This document shows positions 47,401-57,063 of a stretch of DNA of 64,000 nucleotides, piece by piece. Positions within the stretch are counted from its first letter, which is position 1; every line of letters begins with the position of its first letter. Position numbers and translations under genes: made by a program. A model generated the notes under the pieces. The model ran no database searches and was not told the DNA's origin. It saw only the letters and a list, made by a program, of their open reading frames with translations. This DNA is from Myoxocephalus aenaeus (lineage: Eukaryota; Chordata; Actinopteri; Perciformes; Cottidae), in the NCBI GenBank assembly GCA_038501785.1, contig JBAMJR010000040.1, forward strand, positions 12,990,893 through 13,054,892, read 5' to 3'.

Positions 47401-49484
47401 TTTTTTGCAAGCGTACACCACTTAGTCAGTTCAGATGGTTCAGTCAATTACTGGCATTGCTAGGGGTGACATGGAACAGTCCAGGTTGCGGCAGAGACAG
47501 GGTTTTAAACAATGAGTAACATACTCATTACTTTGTTTTTCTTACTTGTTTTTCCACCATTATAACACAAAGGAAACTTGTGTAATGTGTCTGTACAATA
47601 ACTGCTCACTGCATAGATAGTATGTAGAGTTCTATGAAATCGACATATATCTGTTCCTTACTACAAACACAAGCTTGTCCTTCTCTGTGAGCGCGAGGGG
47701 TTTGTAGTATCAGGGTCATACTAGGCCTGAATGTAAGTGTAGTTCAGTGTTTTTCTTTGCTGAATATGGAGGTAACATTGCCACTCTCTATTTTGATAAA
47801 AAACACAACTGTAAATGAAGCAGTGTTGGCCGTGAGAGGCCTGCCATCCTAAAGCTCCCTCCTCTGACATGCTCAGCTCTCTCTGCTCTCACAGCCATTC
47901 AGCTCATTCGACTGGTCCTCGCCATTGTTGTGACTTGAGCTGCTCCATATTAAAAGACTGGAACATGTTTTTTATGTATCCGCCTGCTTGTATTGTCTTC
48001 TCTTATGTTCAACAATATTTCATTCGGTTTTGTTCCTTGATTTCAGACGTGCTCCACCGAGACGATGTCACTATGACCCTCTTCCTGTCAGAGTGAAAAG
48101 CACCCTCATCAAGTTTGTTCCCCAGGAAAGTGAGTTCACAACCTCACTACTGACTAGTTGCAAAACAAATTCAATCTGTGACATTCATTAGTTTATATCA
48201 GTGGCGGGCCGTCAGGGCCTGCTAAGCCTTCTCTGTTGGCCTAAACAGAATCACAAATGTATAGCTATTATATAAATGTAATTGTTTTTCATAAATACAC
48301 TACATGTAATATAATTATTTTTGCCTATTAGCTTACATTCTCATTCCACAGCTTCCTCTGTTGCTCTGCCTTCAGCCTGCAGCTTCCAGCCGGCCGCTGG
48401 TTAAGGATCTGGTTAAGAGCGCTCATCCAATCACATTTCACCTCTGTTTCTCTGGTAGATTAGCGGCTTAAACTACATGGAAAGGCCTTCTAGCATTATG
48501 GACGTGTGTTTCCCCACAGGGCCTAGCCCTGTGCGCTGTGATTTTCTGACGATTTTTTTTTTGCTACAACACCGTAAAAATAATAATAAAGTAACCCAAA
48601 AAAAACAAAAACACCATAAAAAAAAATGTAAATAGCTCCGCAGGTCGGTCCACACACCCCGTGTGACCTCCCTCCATGCCCGTAATAGTGCAAACAAATC
48701 AACCGTATAGCAGTGTGAGCGTCTGCAGTCCATACATGACAGTCTGTATGAACGCGCTGCAGCGACCACGCGCGGGTCGGTCTGACGGTAACTCACGGGA
48801 CTTTTTTTTTCCCAGTGCGCACCTGATGTGGACTATATGGCACTGAAAGCCTAGGTCGAAAATGCACGGCCCGCCACTGGTTTATATTCACATTTTGTCT
48901 TGTTTTTTCATTCTCCTTTAGCATTAATTGCCGTTGAGCCACCAAACAAAATCCAGCCTGAGCCACAACCCACAGAGTCCTTCGACTGGCTCCAAGAGCT
49001 CACTGATCGTCTAGGAGGACCAGAAGGGACCACCCCGCTACCAACCACAACTACCACCAAATCACCAAGACATTCGAGGCGGAAAGGCAGACGCATGAAG
49101 GCCAAATCCAGAACTGAAAGTACACCCGAGCTCCAGAATGGAGTGGTGAGGCTGGTTGGGGATGAACAGGGTCGCAGCGATCGTGGACGGGTGGAGATCT
49201 ACGTTAACAGGGACTGGGGCACCGTGTGTGACGACCTATGGACCATCAAGAATGCTGCAGTGGTGTGCCGGCAGCTGGGCTTCAGGTATGCTCTGAAGGC
49301 AGCCAAGAACTCCGAGTTCGGGGAGGGGACAGATCTGCAGATTCTTCTGGATGATGTTCAGTGTGAAGGAACCGAGTCTAGCCTGCTGGTCTGCCAACAT
49401 GCTGGAGTGGGGACACATAACTGTGCCCATTATGAAGATGCTGGGGTGATCTGTGGCAACTTGCACCACGTTGTTGAAATCTAA
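41150..49484 (+). CDS. hhipl1: Hedgehog-interacting protein-like 1 (9 coding exons)
   Basis: Coding exons: 41150-41470, 42737-43383, 43475-43618, 43847-44175, 45946-46072, 46920-47065, 47172-47253, 48047-48129, 48922-49484. All introns are GT-AG and phases agree, giving 2442 nt and 813 residues, close to the roughly 780 of the human protein. Domains: signal peptide (WLSPTVLCCVLALSAAPGLA, after the second ATG at 41177); Cys-rich folate-receptor-like region about 36-180; glucose/sorbosone dehydrogenase-type beta-propeller about 209-590 (GLTFHPKY, GDGG, GVRNMWRCS, FCGDVGQNKFEEID, GGYVYRGCEYP); Thr-rich basic linker about 650-695; SRCR domain 701-805 with six Cys. The terminal SRCR separates HHIPL1 from HHIPL2 and HHIP. 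The family is secreted; HHIPL1 is reported to promote hedgehog signalling. No break seen. Introns 4 and 8 hold transposons. Confidence 0.95.
41471..42736 (+). other. hhipl1 intron 1
   Basis: GT-AG intron of 1266 bp. It contains the 62-bp perfect palindrome at 42179-42240 and otherwise nothing recognised. Confidence 0.85.
42179..42240. repeat. 62-bp perfect palindrome in hhipl1 intron 1
   Basis: Two 31-bp arms (42179-42209, 42210-42240) are exact reverse complements with no spacer. Confidence 0.97.
42737..43383 (+). CDS. hhipl1: hhipl1 coding exon 2
   Basis: Residues 108-322 plus two bases of 323. Acceptor TTTGCTCAG, donor GAGCG|GTAGGT. Completes the Cys-rich region (GLCPDYCSQFWKKCSAAIPF) and begins the propeller (VANGLRNPLAM, DERGFLGLTFHPKYKYNGKL). 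Confidence 0.93.
43475..43618 (+). CDS. hhipl1: hhipl1 coding exon 3
   Basis: Residues 323-370 plus two bases of 371. Acceptor CCTTTCAG, donor AACAA|GTAAGA. Encodes the propeller strand with NHNGGQLLF and FTGDGGMAGDPFG. Confidence 0.93.
43847..44175 (+). CDS. hhipl1: hhipl1 coding exon 4
   Basis: Residues 371-480 plus one base of 481. Acceptor CTACTTTAG, donor GCTAG|GTAGGC. Encodes GKVLRIDVND, YGVRNMWRCS and GDVGQNKFEEID of the propeller. Confidence 0.93.
44395..45597 (+). repeat. Heptamer minisatellite (TTAGGCA/TTAGGTA family) in intron 4
   Basis: Degenerate 7-bp units GGCATTA, GGTATTA, GGTAATA, GGCATCA, GGCAATA and related forms fill 44395-44625 and 45145-45597; the gap is the Harbinger-like MITE at 44626-45144, which inserted into the array. 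On removal the two halves read as one array of about 680 bp. Confidence 0.92.
44626..45144 (-). mobile_element. PIF/Harbinger-like MITE, copy 3, in hhipl1 intron 4
   Basis: Inverted ends TGCTGTGTTCACACCGGACG and GTGTGCACACAGCA; flanks TTA and TCA fit a 3-bp target duplication with one change. Interior order is reversed relative to copies 1 and 2, so it is inserted antisense. Confidence 0.8.
45946..46072 (+). CDS. hhipl1: hhipl1 coding exon 5
   Basis: Residues 481-522 plus two bases of 523. Acceptor TTTTCACAG, donor AGCGG|GTAAGG. Encodes LPIYAYPHKMGKSVTGGYVY and MYIFGDFMSG. Confidence 0.93.
46073..46919 (+). other. hhipl1 intron 5
   Basis: GT-AG intron of 847 bp. A Tol2-like subterminal scrap (TACTTTAAGTACATTTTG) lies near 46490. 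Nothing else recognised. Confidence 0.8.
46920..47065 (+). CDS. hhipl1: hhipl1 coding exon 6
   Basis: Residues 523-571 plus one base of 572. Acceptor TTTTTCCAG, donor GCTG|GTAATG. Encodes RLMSLREDRNTGSWKYNEIC and FPGLINNYQQYIISFAEDEA. Confidence 0.93.
47172..47253 (+). CDS. hhipl1: hhipl1 coding exon 7
   Basis: Residues 572-598 plus two bases of 599. Acceptor TTTCCATCAG, donor TCCAG|GTAAGT. Encodes the last propeller strand, GELYFMSTGIASAT to VIYKVVDPS. Confidence 0.93.
47254..48046 (+). other. hhipl1 intron 7
   Basis: GT-AG intron of 793 bp; no repeat or second gene recognised. Confidence 0.8.
48047..48129 (+). CDS. hhipl1: hhipl1 coding exon 8
   Basis: Residues 599-626 plus one base of 627. 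Acceptor TTGATTTCAG, donor GAAA|GTGAGT. Encodes RAPPRRCHYDPLPVRVKSTL then IKFVPQE, the start of the linker. Confidence 0.92.
48199..48879. mobile_element. hAT MITE (681 bp) in hhipl1 intron 8
   Basis: Perfect ends CAGTGGCGGGCCGT and ACGGCCCGCCACTG with an exact 8-bp target duplication GTTTATAT (48191-48198 and 48880-48887). No transposase. It makes up most of the 792-bp intron and ends 42 bases before the exon 9 acceptor. Confidence 0.93.
48922..49484 (+). CDS. hhipl1: hhipl1 coding exon 9 (linker and SRCR)
   Basis: Residues 627-813 and TAA. Acceptor TTCTCCTTTAG. Residues about 650-695 are a Thr-rich then strongly basic linker (TTTTTKSPRHSRRKGRRMKA). The SRCR domain (VVRLVGDEQG to DAGVICG) has six Cys at about 729, 742, 774, 784, 794 and 804, the group A pattern, with the expected WGTVCDD and CRQLGF motifs. 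Confidence 0.95.
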
Positions 49485-50157
49485 ATTGTTGACTATGAAA
49501 TCAGGTCTAATTATCAGCAACTCAACCTTTTGTCCTAAAAATCCAGCCCAAATTTAAATGTAAAAAACTAGTATTTTCAATCTAGTCTTGGAGTAGAATT
49601 TTCTCATTCCCATTGATGAGCACAGCATGCATAGACCACACTTTCCAGAAGTTCCAATTAAGTTAAACCGTGTAAATGTGCTCTAAAATGGCTGTATTTG
49701 GTTGTCTCATCGCAGTAAAAAGGGAACATATTTGAACAAGGAGCATGGCACTAATGGTTGTCATAGGAACCACTGGTGACTGCACAAGCTTTAGGGAATC
49801 ACCAAGTGATGTATGTTTAGGGATCTGGGTGCAATCTGTCCATCAAAGCTTCTCCAGGTCATTTAATCAGAGAACCTACAGTGGGGGTCCATCTAACTCT
49901 GAAACCTTATCTCAGGTGGGGTTTACCTTCAGTAATGTTTACTTGCCAGTAGTGGCTCATTGCTTTTTGTCAAAGGTAAATGTTTATATAAGTTTATTTA
50001 ACATTTTCCATCACACACTTGAATGTTTAATTTGAAGGCTTAAATTTGAAAGTATTTTGTTTCTCAGTGATTTTTCTAGAATGTTATATTTCCTCGTGAA
50101 TGTTCAATGCCCACTGAATGAACGTATGGGTGTGTTATGATTTTAGTAAATAATTTT

Positions 50158-50163
50158 AATAAA
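50158..50163 (+). terminator. hhipl1: hhipl1 poly(A) signal candidate
   Basis: First canonical AATAAA after the stop codon, 674 bases downstream. Implies a 3' UTR of about 0.7 kb. Cleavage site not determined. Confidence 0.6.
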
Positions 50164-50345
50164 AAGCTTTCTAGTCTGTACTGGCTTCCACCGACACTTC
50201 TCTGTCTGACATAACTCAACATCTGAGAGCACTGTTTCATGAAAGTGTTGTCCCATATATTGAAAAGAGGACACGGTAACAGTTTTAAACACCTATTGAT
50301 GTGTTGGCTTGTGCTTTCTTGTGTTTTAAATGTACTTAACATGGC

Positions 50346-50401
50346 TGTGGTGGCAGGGGCGTGGTTAGCTCAGCTGCAGAGGGGGAGGGGAGAAGCAACT
50401 C

Positions 50402-50475
<74 letters not shown>

Positions 50476-50672
50476 CCCATATAAGCAGCGACTGAGGAGG
50501 AGTTGGGAGAGGAGGTAGCAGAGGCGATGCAGCCAGAACCGACAAAGAAACGACAACCCAGACATACCTGCACCTTACCTGTCGAGAATAAAGTTCTTTA
50601 CTTACCTGCAAACTACCGTGTGTTGCCCTCTTTGTGCTGCCCAATACTCGTGGGGTAACAAGGATCGTTACA
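50346..50672 (+). mobile_element. Solo LTR (327 bp) just 3' of hhipl1
   Basis: Starts TGTGGTGGCAGGGGCG and ends GGATCGTTACA with an exact 5-bp duplication ATGGC (50341-50345, 50673-50677). It carries its own TATA-like ATATAAG at 50479 and AATAAA at 50587-50592, plus a (GT)n tract at 50406-50474. No internal region remains. Confidence 0.85.
50406..50474. repeat. (GT)n microsatellite
   Basis: About 34 GT units inside the solo LTR. Confidence 0.97.
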
Positions 50673-50677
50673 ATGGC

Positions 50678-51352
50678 ATATGTTAATGTTTGTATCCATG
50701 GTGACCTACCAGTCGTATGACTGTAAGGATTCTTGAAACAGCCTCAAACACCACCCTGATGAAGGCAAGACAGCCAGAAAAATTCCATTCCATGATCCAA
50801 ACTGCTTATCCTATTCAGGGTTGGGGGCGCTGGAGCCGAACCCAGCTGACATTGGGCGAAGGCAGGGTTCACCTGGACAGGTGCAGCCAGAGAAATAAAC
50901 ATCTTTCACAATTATCCTTCAAGGGAACACAAAGTAAAAAAAATCCCTGATTAAAATAGTTAATCTCATATAAATATTAAGTATGTATACTTAATATTTA
51001 TATGAGAGTAAACTAGTCGACATATCCAAAACACAATCTGAAAATAAGATGAGCCTTAAATCTTAATGATCATATTTCATGCATTGTAATGTACAAACAT
51101 TTATTTTTACACAGTTTGTCACATTTGGACTTATACAAAGTTATTAAAACCCTTCAATACAAATATTAACTAGGATGGGAAGCTTCATTCTCTGGCTTTA
51201 TAGTGTTATCCCAACTTACCACATGAAAGACATAGAAAGTTCAGAGTGTTTGGTGTGGACATTAAAAATGACAATGGTCAAATGGATTAGAGATAGCCCT
51301 AAGAATTAAGAATATGCAGAAGTGGTAGTAGATCCCCTGTGGGAGGCCCTCT
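50678..51352. other. Intergenic DNA, no gene seen
   Basis: Contains the perfect palindrome at 50964-51007. Otherwise AT-rich with no coding signal. Confidence 0.5.
50964..51007. repeat. 21-bp fold-back palindrome
   Basis: Arms 50964-50984 and 50987-51007 are exact reverse complements with a 2-base spacer. Confidence 0.93.
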
Positions 51353-51570
51353 GAACATTACATTTAATTTAGTTGACGCTTTTATCCAAAGCGACTTACG
51401 TTTTTTTCTGTACACCGTAGTAGACACAGCAATGGGGAGCAATACGGGGTTAAGTGTCTTGCTCAAGGACACATCAACATGGACTAGCGGAGCCAAGGCT
51501 TGAACCACCGATCCTCTGATTGAAAGTCAGCCCAGTGGATTGAACCAAGGCCGAGTTGCTTTGCTACATG
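51353..51570 (-). mobile_element. LINE tail plus SINE-type repeat, antisense
   Basis: Begins with the reversed L2-type tail (TTAGTTGACGCTTTTATCCA, AAGCGACTTA) and continues with the GGGGAGCAATACGGGG and AAGTGTCTTGCTCAAGGACA sequence seen in the SINEs, ending in a reversed B-box-like GCTTGAACCACCG. Confidence 0.6.
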
Positions 51571-52424
51571 TTGACCCTCTCCAATAATGGCTAAAAGAAC
51601 TTTAAAACAAAATGCAATGAAAACCCAACGCAAAGAGGATATTGTCTTTGGGGCAAATTGTTGATACAGGTTGGAACCAAACCAGAGACAAATCAGGGGC
51701 CACAGTGCATCACATGAAAGCATATTTGGTACATGCCACCAGATGGCAGCGTTGTTTAAGCCTAACAGAGACTTTGGCACAGTTTGTAAATTTGGTAATT
51801 GGAATAATTAAAGGCAGAACAATTTGATGTGTGCTGGCCTACAGCAAGTGGACAAAGACGTAACAGATGCCTTTACACATCTCTGTGCTAACAGTTTAGT
51901 GTCAGTCTGTGACCCAGATAGCCCCCTGTTACATTCTCTACAAGTACGTATTCTCTACAAGTACGTATAAGTACTAGGGCAATGACATAAAGTTTTAGCA
52001 TCTGACGAGAAGTGCAAAAAGAAGCAGTAAAAGTGCAGTGAAAAAAATGGCCATAGAGACCACATCCAGAGTCCACCAGAGACCATATCCAGAATCACCA
52101 TGACCTGCAGCGCTGCTCTCCAGACGCGCTGGTTATTGTTAATCATCGCTCTCTCTGCCACCCTGTCCTCTTTTAAACAAATGGTTAATGCCCTACGAGG
52201 GGCGATACCACTATTGATCTGTTTTACGTAAACATCAAGGACAATTTTATTTCAAAGATGCGCAGGCCTCTTGGACCATAATTTGATTATATTGACACCC
52301 AGCTATTCTCCTTTAATCCGGAAACTGCCGATTACGTCAAGACTGTTGGTGAGTGGACGGAGGGCTGAAACCTTAATGCTGTTGTTGAGGATTGGGTTAT
52401 GAAAAATATGAGTTCTTTCTCTAT
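51571..52424. other. Intergenic DNA, no gene seen
   Basis: A direct duplication of TTCTCTACAAGTACGTA lies at 51935-51966. No gene recognised. Confidence 0.5.
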
Positions 52425-52800
52425 ATTTAGTTGGAATGCTTCAGCAGTCCAACTATTGTTATCCTCTTCTTTATTCAACTTATTCTTCATCTTATTAGTT
52501 GGAGTGCTTCAGCAGTCCAACTATTGTTATCCTCTTCTTTATTAGTTGGAATGCTTCAGCAGTCCAACTATTGTTATCCTCTTCTTTATTAGTTGGAATG
52601 CTTCAGCAGTCCAACTATTGTTATCCTCTTCTTTATTAGTTGGAATGCTTCAGCAGTCCAACTATTGTTATCCTCTTCTTTATTCAACTTATTAGTTGGA
52701 ATGCTTCAGCAGTCCAACTATTGTTATCCTCTTCTTTATTCAACTTATTAGTTGGAATGCTTCAGCAGTCCAACTATTGTTATCCTCTTCTTTATGCAAA
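52425..52800 (+). repeat. Minisatellite, 47/56-bp units, seven copies
   Basis: The word GGAATGCTTCAGCAG (once GGAGTG) recurs at spacings of 68, 47, 47, 47, 56 and 56 bases; the 9-bp difference is a TTCAACTTA insert. Each unit can form a small stem because AGTTGGA and TCCAACT flank the core. Confidence 0.93.
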
Positions 52801-53340
52801 TTATTATTCTTCCTCTATTTCTTCCGTACATATTTTGAATATCATCTCCTCCTTCATATATTAAGCTATAGAAACCATTCAAATATTAAAATTTTCAGGT
52901 ACTTAAAGACACGATGGCAATGACCTTTTCATATTTCTGACTTTTCAAACTTTTGAATTATTAAGCTTTTTATGAAAATTCAAATGAATGGCAGCGGATG
53001 GGGGAAATCTTCAAATCCTCATCCTTATTTTGGCGTCTGGCCTTTGAAGTTCTTGAAATATTAAGCTTTTTCTGAAAAAAAATAATACATTGAAGTCTAT
53101 GGGTCTCATCTTCAAAGCAAAAAAAAAGGTCATATGAGCTGTAGAACACCTGAAGAAGCCCTAGGGTTCATTCAGCTACAGACACCTTTTAAACGTTCAA
53201 ATGTTGACAAAACCTTCAGCTATTATTCTATAATTTATATTCAGCCATATTCCGCTATATTCTGCTATTTTCTGCTATTTTCAGCTATATTCAGCTATCT
53301 TTTCAAAAATGTAAGCTTGTGATGTCCTCACTCATTCCGT
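52801..53340. repeat. Companion repeat with (TTCAGCTAT)n
   Basis: Contains two related ATTAAGCTTTTT.TGAAAA blocks near 52960 and 53060 and a degenerate TTCAGCTATATTC microsatellite at 53215-53300. It appears to belong to the same dispersed element as the preceding minisatellite. Confidence 0.45.
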
Positions 53341-53344
53341 ATAC

Positions 53345-56300
53345 ACCTTGTTCCTGCGGGTCAAACTGTCCCATCATTCTGACCCTAGGACACCGGTATG
53401 AAGTGGAGATAGACGTGGCTCACACTGAACCGAGGACAAAGGGAGGATGTGGAGATACACGTGGATGTTGTGGGTATACACACATGGTCATTTCGACCCG
53501 AGGACAACAGGAGAGATGTGGAAATGTGGCCAGGGTAATTTTGACTTGAAGACAACAGGGAGGATATCTACACATACACGTGGATCTGAGTGAACCGGGC
53601 TCGATTCTCGTCGAGTCCTGAGCCAGCGTGGGTTTGAGAAATTTCATCAGGAGTCCTGAGCCAGCGTGGGCTCGAGAACTTTCATCAGGGAGTCCTGAGC
53701 CACCGTGGGCGCCCATTCACTTGGCCCCCATTCACTTGGTTGGATAGCTTGGGTGGAGAGAAGGAGCCTGCGTGGAGCCAACTCGGGCTCGAGCACAGTG
53801 TGTCCACAGTGTGTCCACCCAACAAAAGTCAAAACATATTTGTGAAAATAAAGCCATGCAGCTCACACACCTCCAGACCGACATGACGGGTACAAAGTAC
53901 AGGTGCTGACAGGTTGCTGACTCGTATTATCAGAAAGTCCTGAGCCACTGTGGACTCGATAACTTTCATTAGGAAAGGGTGAGCCACATCGGACTCGGGG
54001 AGCCTCATGGTTGAGGCCAACTCGGGCTCGAGCACAGTGTGTCCACCCAACAGACATAAGAGTCAAAACATATTTGTGAAAATAAATAAAGTCATTCAGC
54101 TAACACACCTCCAGGCCGACATGACGGGTACAAAGTACAGGTTGTTGACTCGTATTATCAGAGAGTCCTGAGCCACGTTGGACTCGGTAACTTTCATCAG
54201 GGAATCCTGAGCCACTTTCCACCTCGGGCTCGAGCACAGTGTGTCCACCCAACACACATCAGTGTGTAAACGTATTAGTGAAAGTAAGCGAACCAGCTCG
54301 TACCTCCACCGTGGGCTCTGTAACTTTCATCAGGGAGTCGTGAGCTACCGTGTGCTCGAGGAGCGTCATCGTGGTTGCAACCTCAGGCTCGAAGACTGTG
54401 TCCACTCAACACACATCAGAGTCAAAACATGTTTGTGAAAGTTAGCCAACCAGCTCGCGTACCTCCAGACCTACATGACGGGTATGAAGACAAGGTTGTT
54501 GACTCATATTATCAGGGAGCCGTGAGCCACCGTAGGCTCGAGGAGCCTCATCGTGGTTGCGACCTTGGGCTCGAGCACTGTGTCCACCCAACATATTTGC
54601 GAAACAAAACATCTTTTTGAAAGTAAGTCCACCGTGGACTCGGTAACTTTAATCAGGGGAGCGTGAGCCACCGTGGACTCGGGGAGCCTCATGGTTGTGG
54701 CCAACTCGGGCTCGAGCACAGTGTGTCCACCCAACACAGATCAGAGTCAAAACATATTTGTGAATTCAGAGCCATGCAGCTCACACACCTCCAGGCCGAC
54801 ATGTAGGGTACAAAGTACAGGTTGCTGACTCGTATTATCAAAGAGTCCTGAGCCACCGTGGACTCTGTAAGTTTCATCAGGGGAGTGCGAGCCACCTCGG
54901 GCTCGGGGAGCCTCATGGTTGTGGCCAACTCGGGCTCGAGCACAGTGTGTCCACCCAACACACATCGGAGTCAAAACATATTTGTGAAAATGAAGCCATC
55001 AGCTCACACACCTCCAGACCGACATGACGGGTACAAAGTACAGGTTCCTGACTCGTATTATCAGAGAGTCTTGAGCCACCGTGGACTCTGTAAGTTTCAT
55101 CAGGGGAGAGTGAGCCACCGTGGACTCGGGGAGCCTCATGGTTGTGGCCAACTCAGGCTCGAGCACAGTGTGTCCACCCAACACAGACCAAAGTCAAAAC
55201 ATATTTGTGAAAATAAAGCCATGCAGCTCACACACCTCCAGACCGACATGATGGGTACAAAGTACAGGTTGCTGACTCGTATTATCAGACAGTCCTGAGC
55301 CACCGTGGGCTCGGTAACTTTCATCAGGGGAGTGCGAGCCACCTCGGGCTCGGGGAGCCTCATTGTTCTGGCCAACTCGGGCTCGAGCACAGTGTGTCCA
55401 CCCAACACACATCGGAGTCAAAACATATTTGTGAAAATAAATAAAGTAATTCAGCTAACACACCTCCAGGCCGACATGACGGGTACAAAGTACAGGTTGT
55501 TGACTCGTATTATCAGAGAGTCCTGAGCCACGTTGGACTCTGTAACTTTCATCAGGGAATCCTGACCCACTTTCCACCTGGGGCTCGAGCACAGTGTGTC
55601 CACCCAACACACATCAGTGTGTAAACGTATTAGTGAAAGTAAGCGAACCAGCTCGCGTACCTCCACCGTGGGCTCTGTAACTTTCATCAGGGAGTCGTGA
55701 GCTACCGTGTGCTCGAGGAGCCTCATCGTGGTTGCCACCTCGTGCTCGAGCACTGTGTCCACCCAAAACACATAAGAGTCAAAACATTTTTGTAAAAAGT
55801 AAAGCCCACCAGCTCACGTACCTCCAGACCTATATTACGGGTCTGAAGACCAGGTTTTTGACTTGTCCTGATCCACTTCGGGCTCGAGGAGCGTCATCGT
55901 GGTTGCAACCTCAGGGTCGAAGACTGTGTCCACTCAACACACATCAGAGTCAAAACATATTTCTGAAAGTAAAGTCAACGACGATATAACCTTCACACCT
56001 ACCACCTACATGATGTGTATGAGGTCGAGGTCGTTGACTTGTAGCGCCTCAATCTCGAGCCATGTGTCCACCCAACACAACACACATCAGAGACCAAACA
56101 TGTCTTTGTTAGTCAACTAGCTCGAGTACAATATAACCTCCAGACCTACATGGCAGGTATAAAGTCCAGGTTGTTGACTTATATTAGCAGGGAGTCCTGA
56201 GCCACCGTGGGCTCGGGAACATACATCAGGGAGTCCAGAGCGACCGTGGGCTTGAGGAGCCTCGTCGTGGTGGCCAACACGGGCTCGAAAAGCTTCATGG

Positions 56301-56978
56301 TGGAGCCCCCCTCAATCTCGAGCACTGAGATCAGAGTCAAAACATTTCTCATTTCACCCCGAAGACAACAGGAGGATTGGCGAGGTACCGACTTGTGTGC
56401 GGGTCACTCTGACCCGAGGACAACGGGAGGTTGTGGAAATACACACAGGGCAATTTTGACCCGAGGACAACGGGAAGGATACCTACACATACACATGGCT
56501 CAGAGTGACCTCTGGCTCGAGAAAACTCGTTGTGTAGCCCCCCCATCAATCTCGAGCACTGTGTGTCCACCCAACACACATCAGAGTCAAGTCATATCTT
56601 TGAAAGTAAAGTCAACTAGCTCAAGTACAATACAACCTCCAGACATACATGGACAGGTATGAAGTCCAGGTTGTTGACTTTTATTATCAGGGGGTCCTGA
56701 GCATTCGTTGCCCCGAGAACTTTTAGCATGGAGTCCTGAGCCACCGTGGGTCTGAGAACTTTCATCAAGGAGTGTCGGGTTAGCGAGACATACACGGGGG
56801 TCACATTGACCCGATGACAACGGAGGGATGGTGAGATATACACAGGGTCGTTCTGATCCGAGGACAACGGGAGGATGTGTAGGTCCACGTGGGTCACTGT
56901 GACCCGAGGAAACGGGATCATGTAGAAAAAACACACTGGGTTTTTTCTACACTGGGCCAGGACAACGGGCTGCGTACA

Positions 56979-57011
<33 letters not shown>

Positions 57012-57063
57012 GTATACACTCGTAGGCCGGTCATTTTGACCCCAAGGACAACAGGAGGGTTAA
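53345..57063. repeat. 3.7-kb degenerate array bounded by piggyBac-like end
   Basis: More than a dozen diverged copies of a roughly 140-235-bp unit recur, marked by GTGTCCACCCAACAC, ATCAGAGTCAAAACATATTT, CTCCAGACCGACATGACGGG and AGTCCTGAGCCACCGTGG. Both flanks of the array carry CCCGAGGACAACGGGAGG-type minisatellite units. The right edge, ACCCCAAGGACAACAGGAGG then GTTAA at 57059-57063, is the end of a common TTAA-targeting fish MITE; a degenerate counterpart may sit at 53345-53375. A (TACA)n tract lies at 56970-57007. Frames across it (minus strand up to 127 codons) recur with the unit and are not genes. Confidence 0.75.

Noticed and set aside
50336..50644. Minus-strand frame across the (GT)n tract
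   Set aside because: Microsatellite translation within a solo LTR.
53420..56999. Minus-strand frames of 70-127 codons with VGWTHCARARVG and VLEPELATTMRLPE motifs
   Set aside because: The same peptide recurs with each array unit and shifts frame between units; no start, splice or domain evidence.
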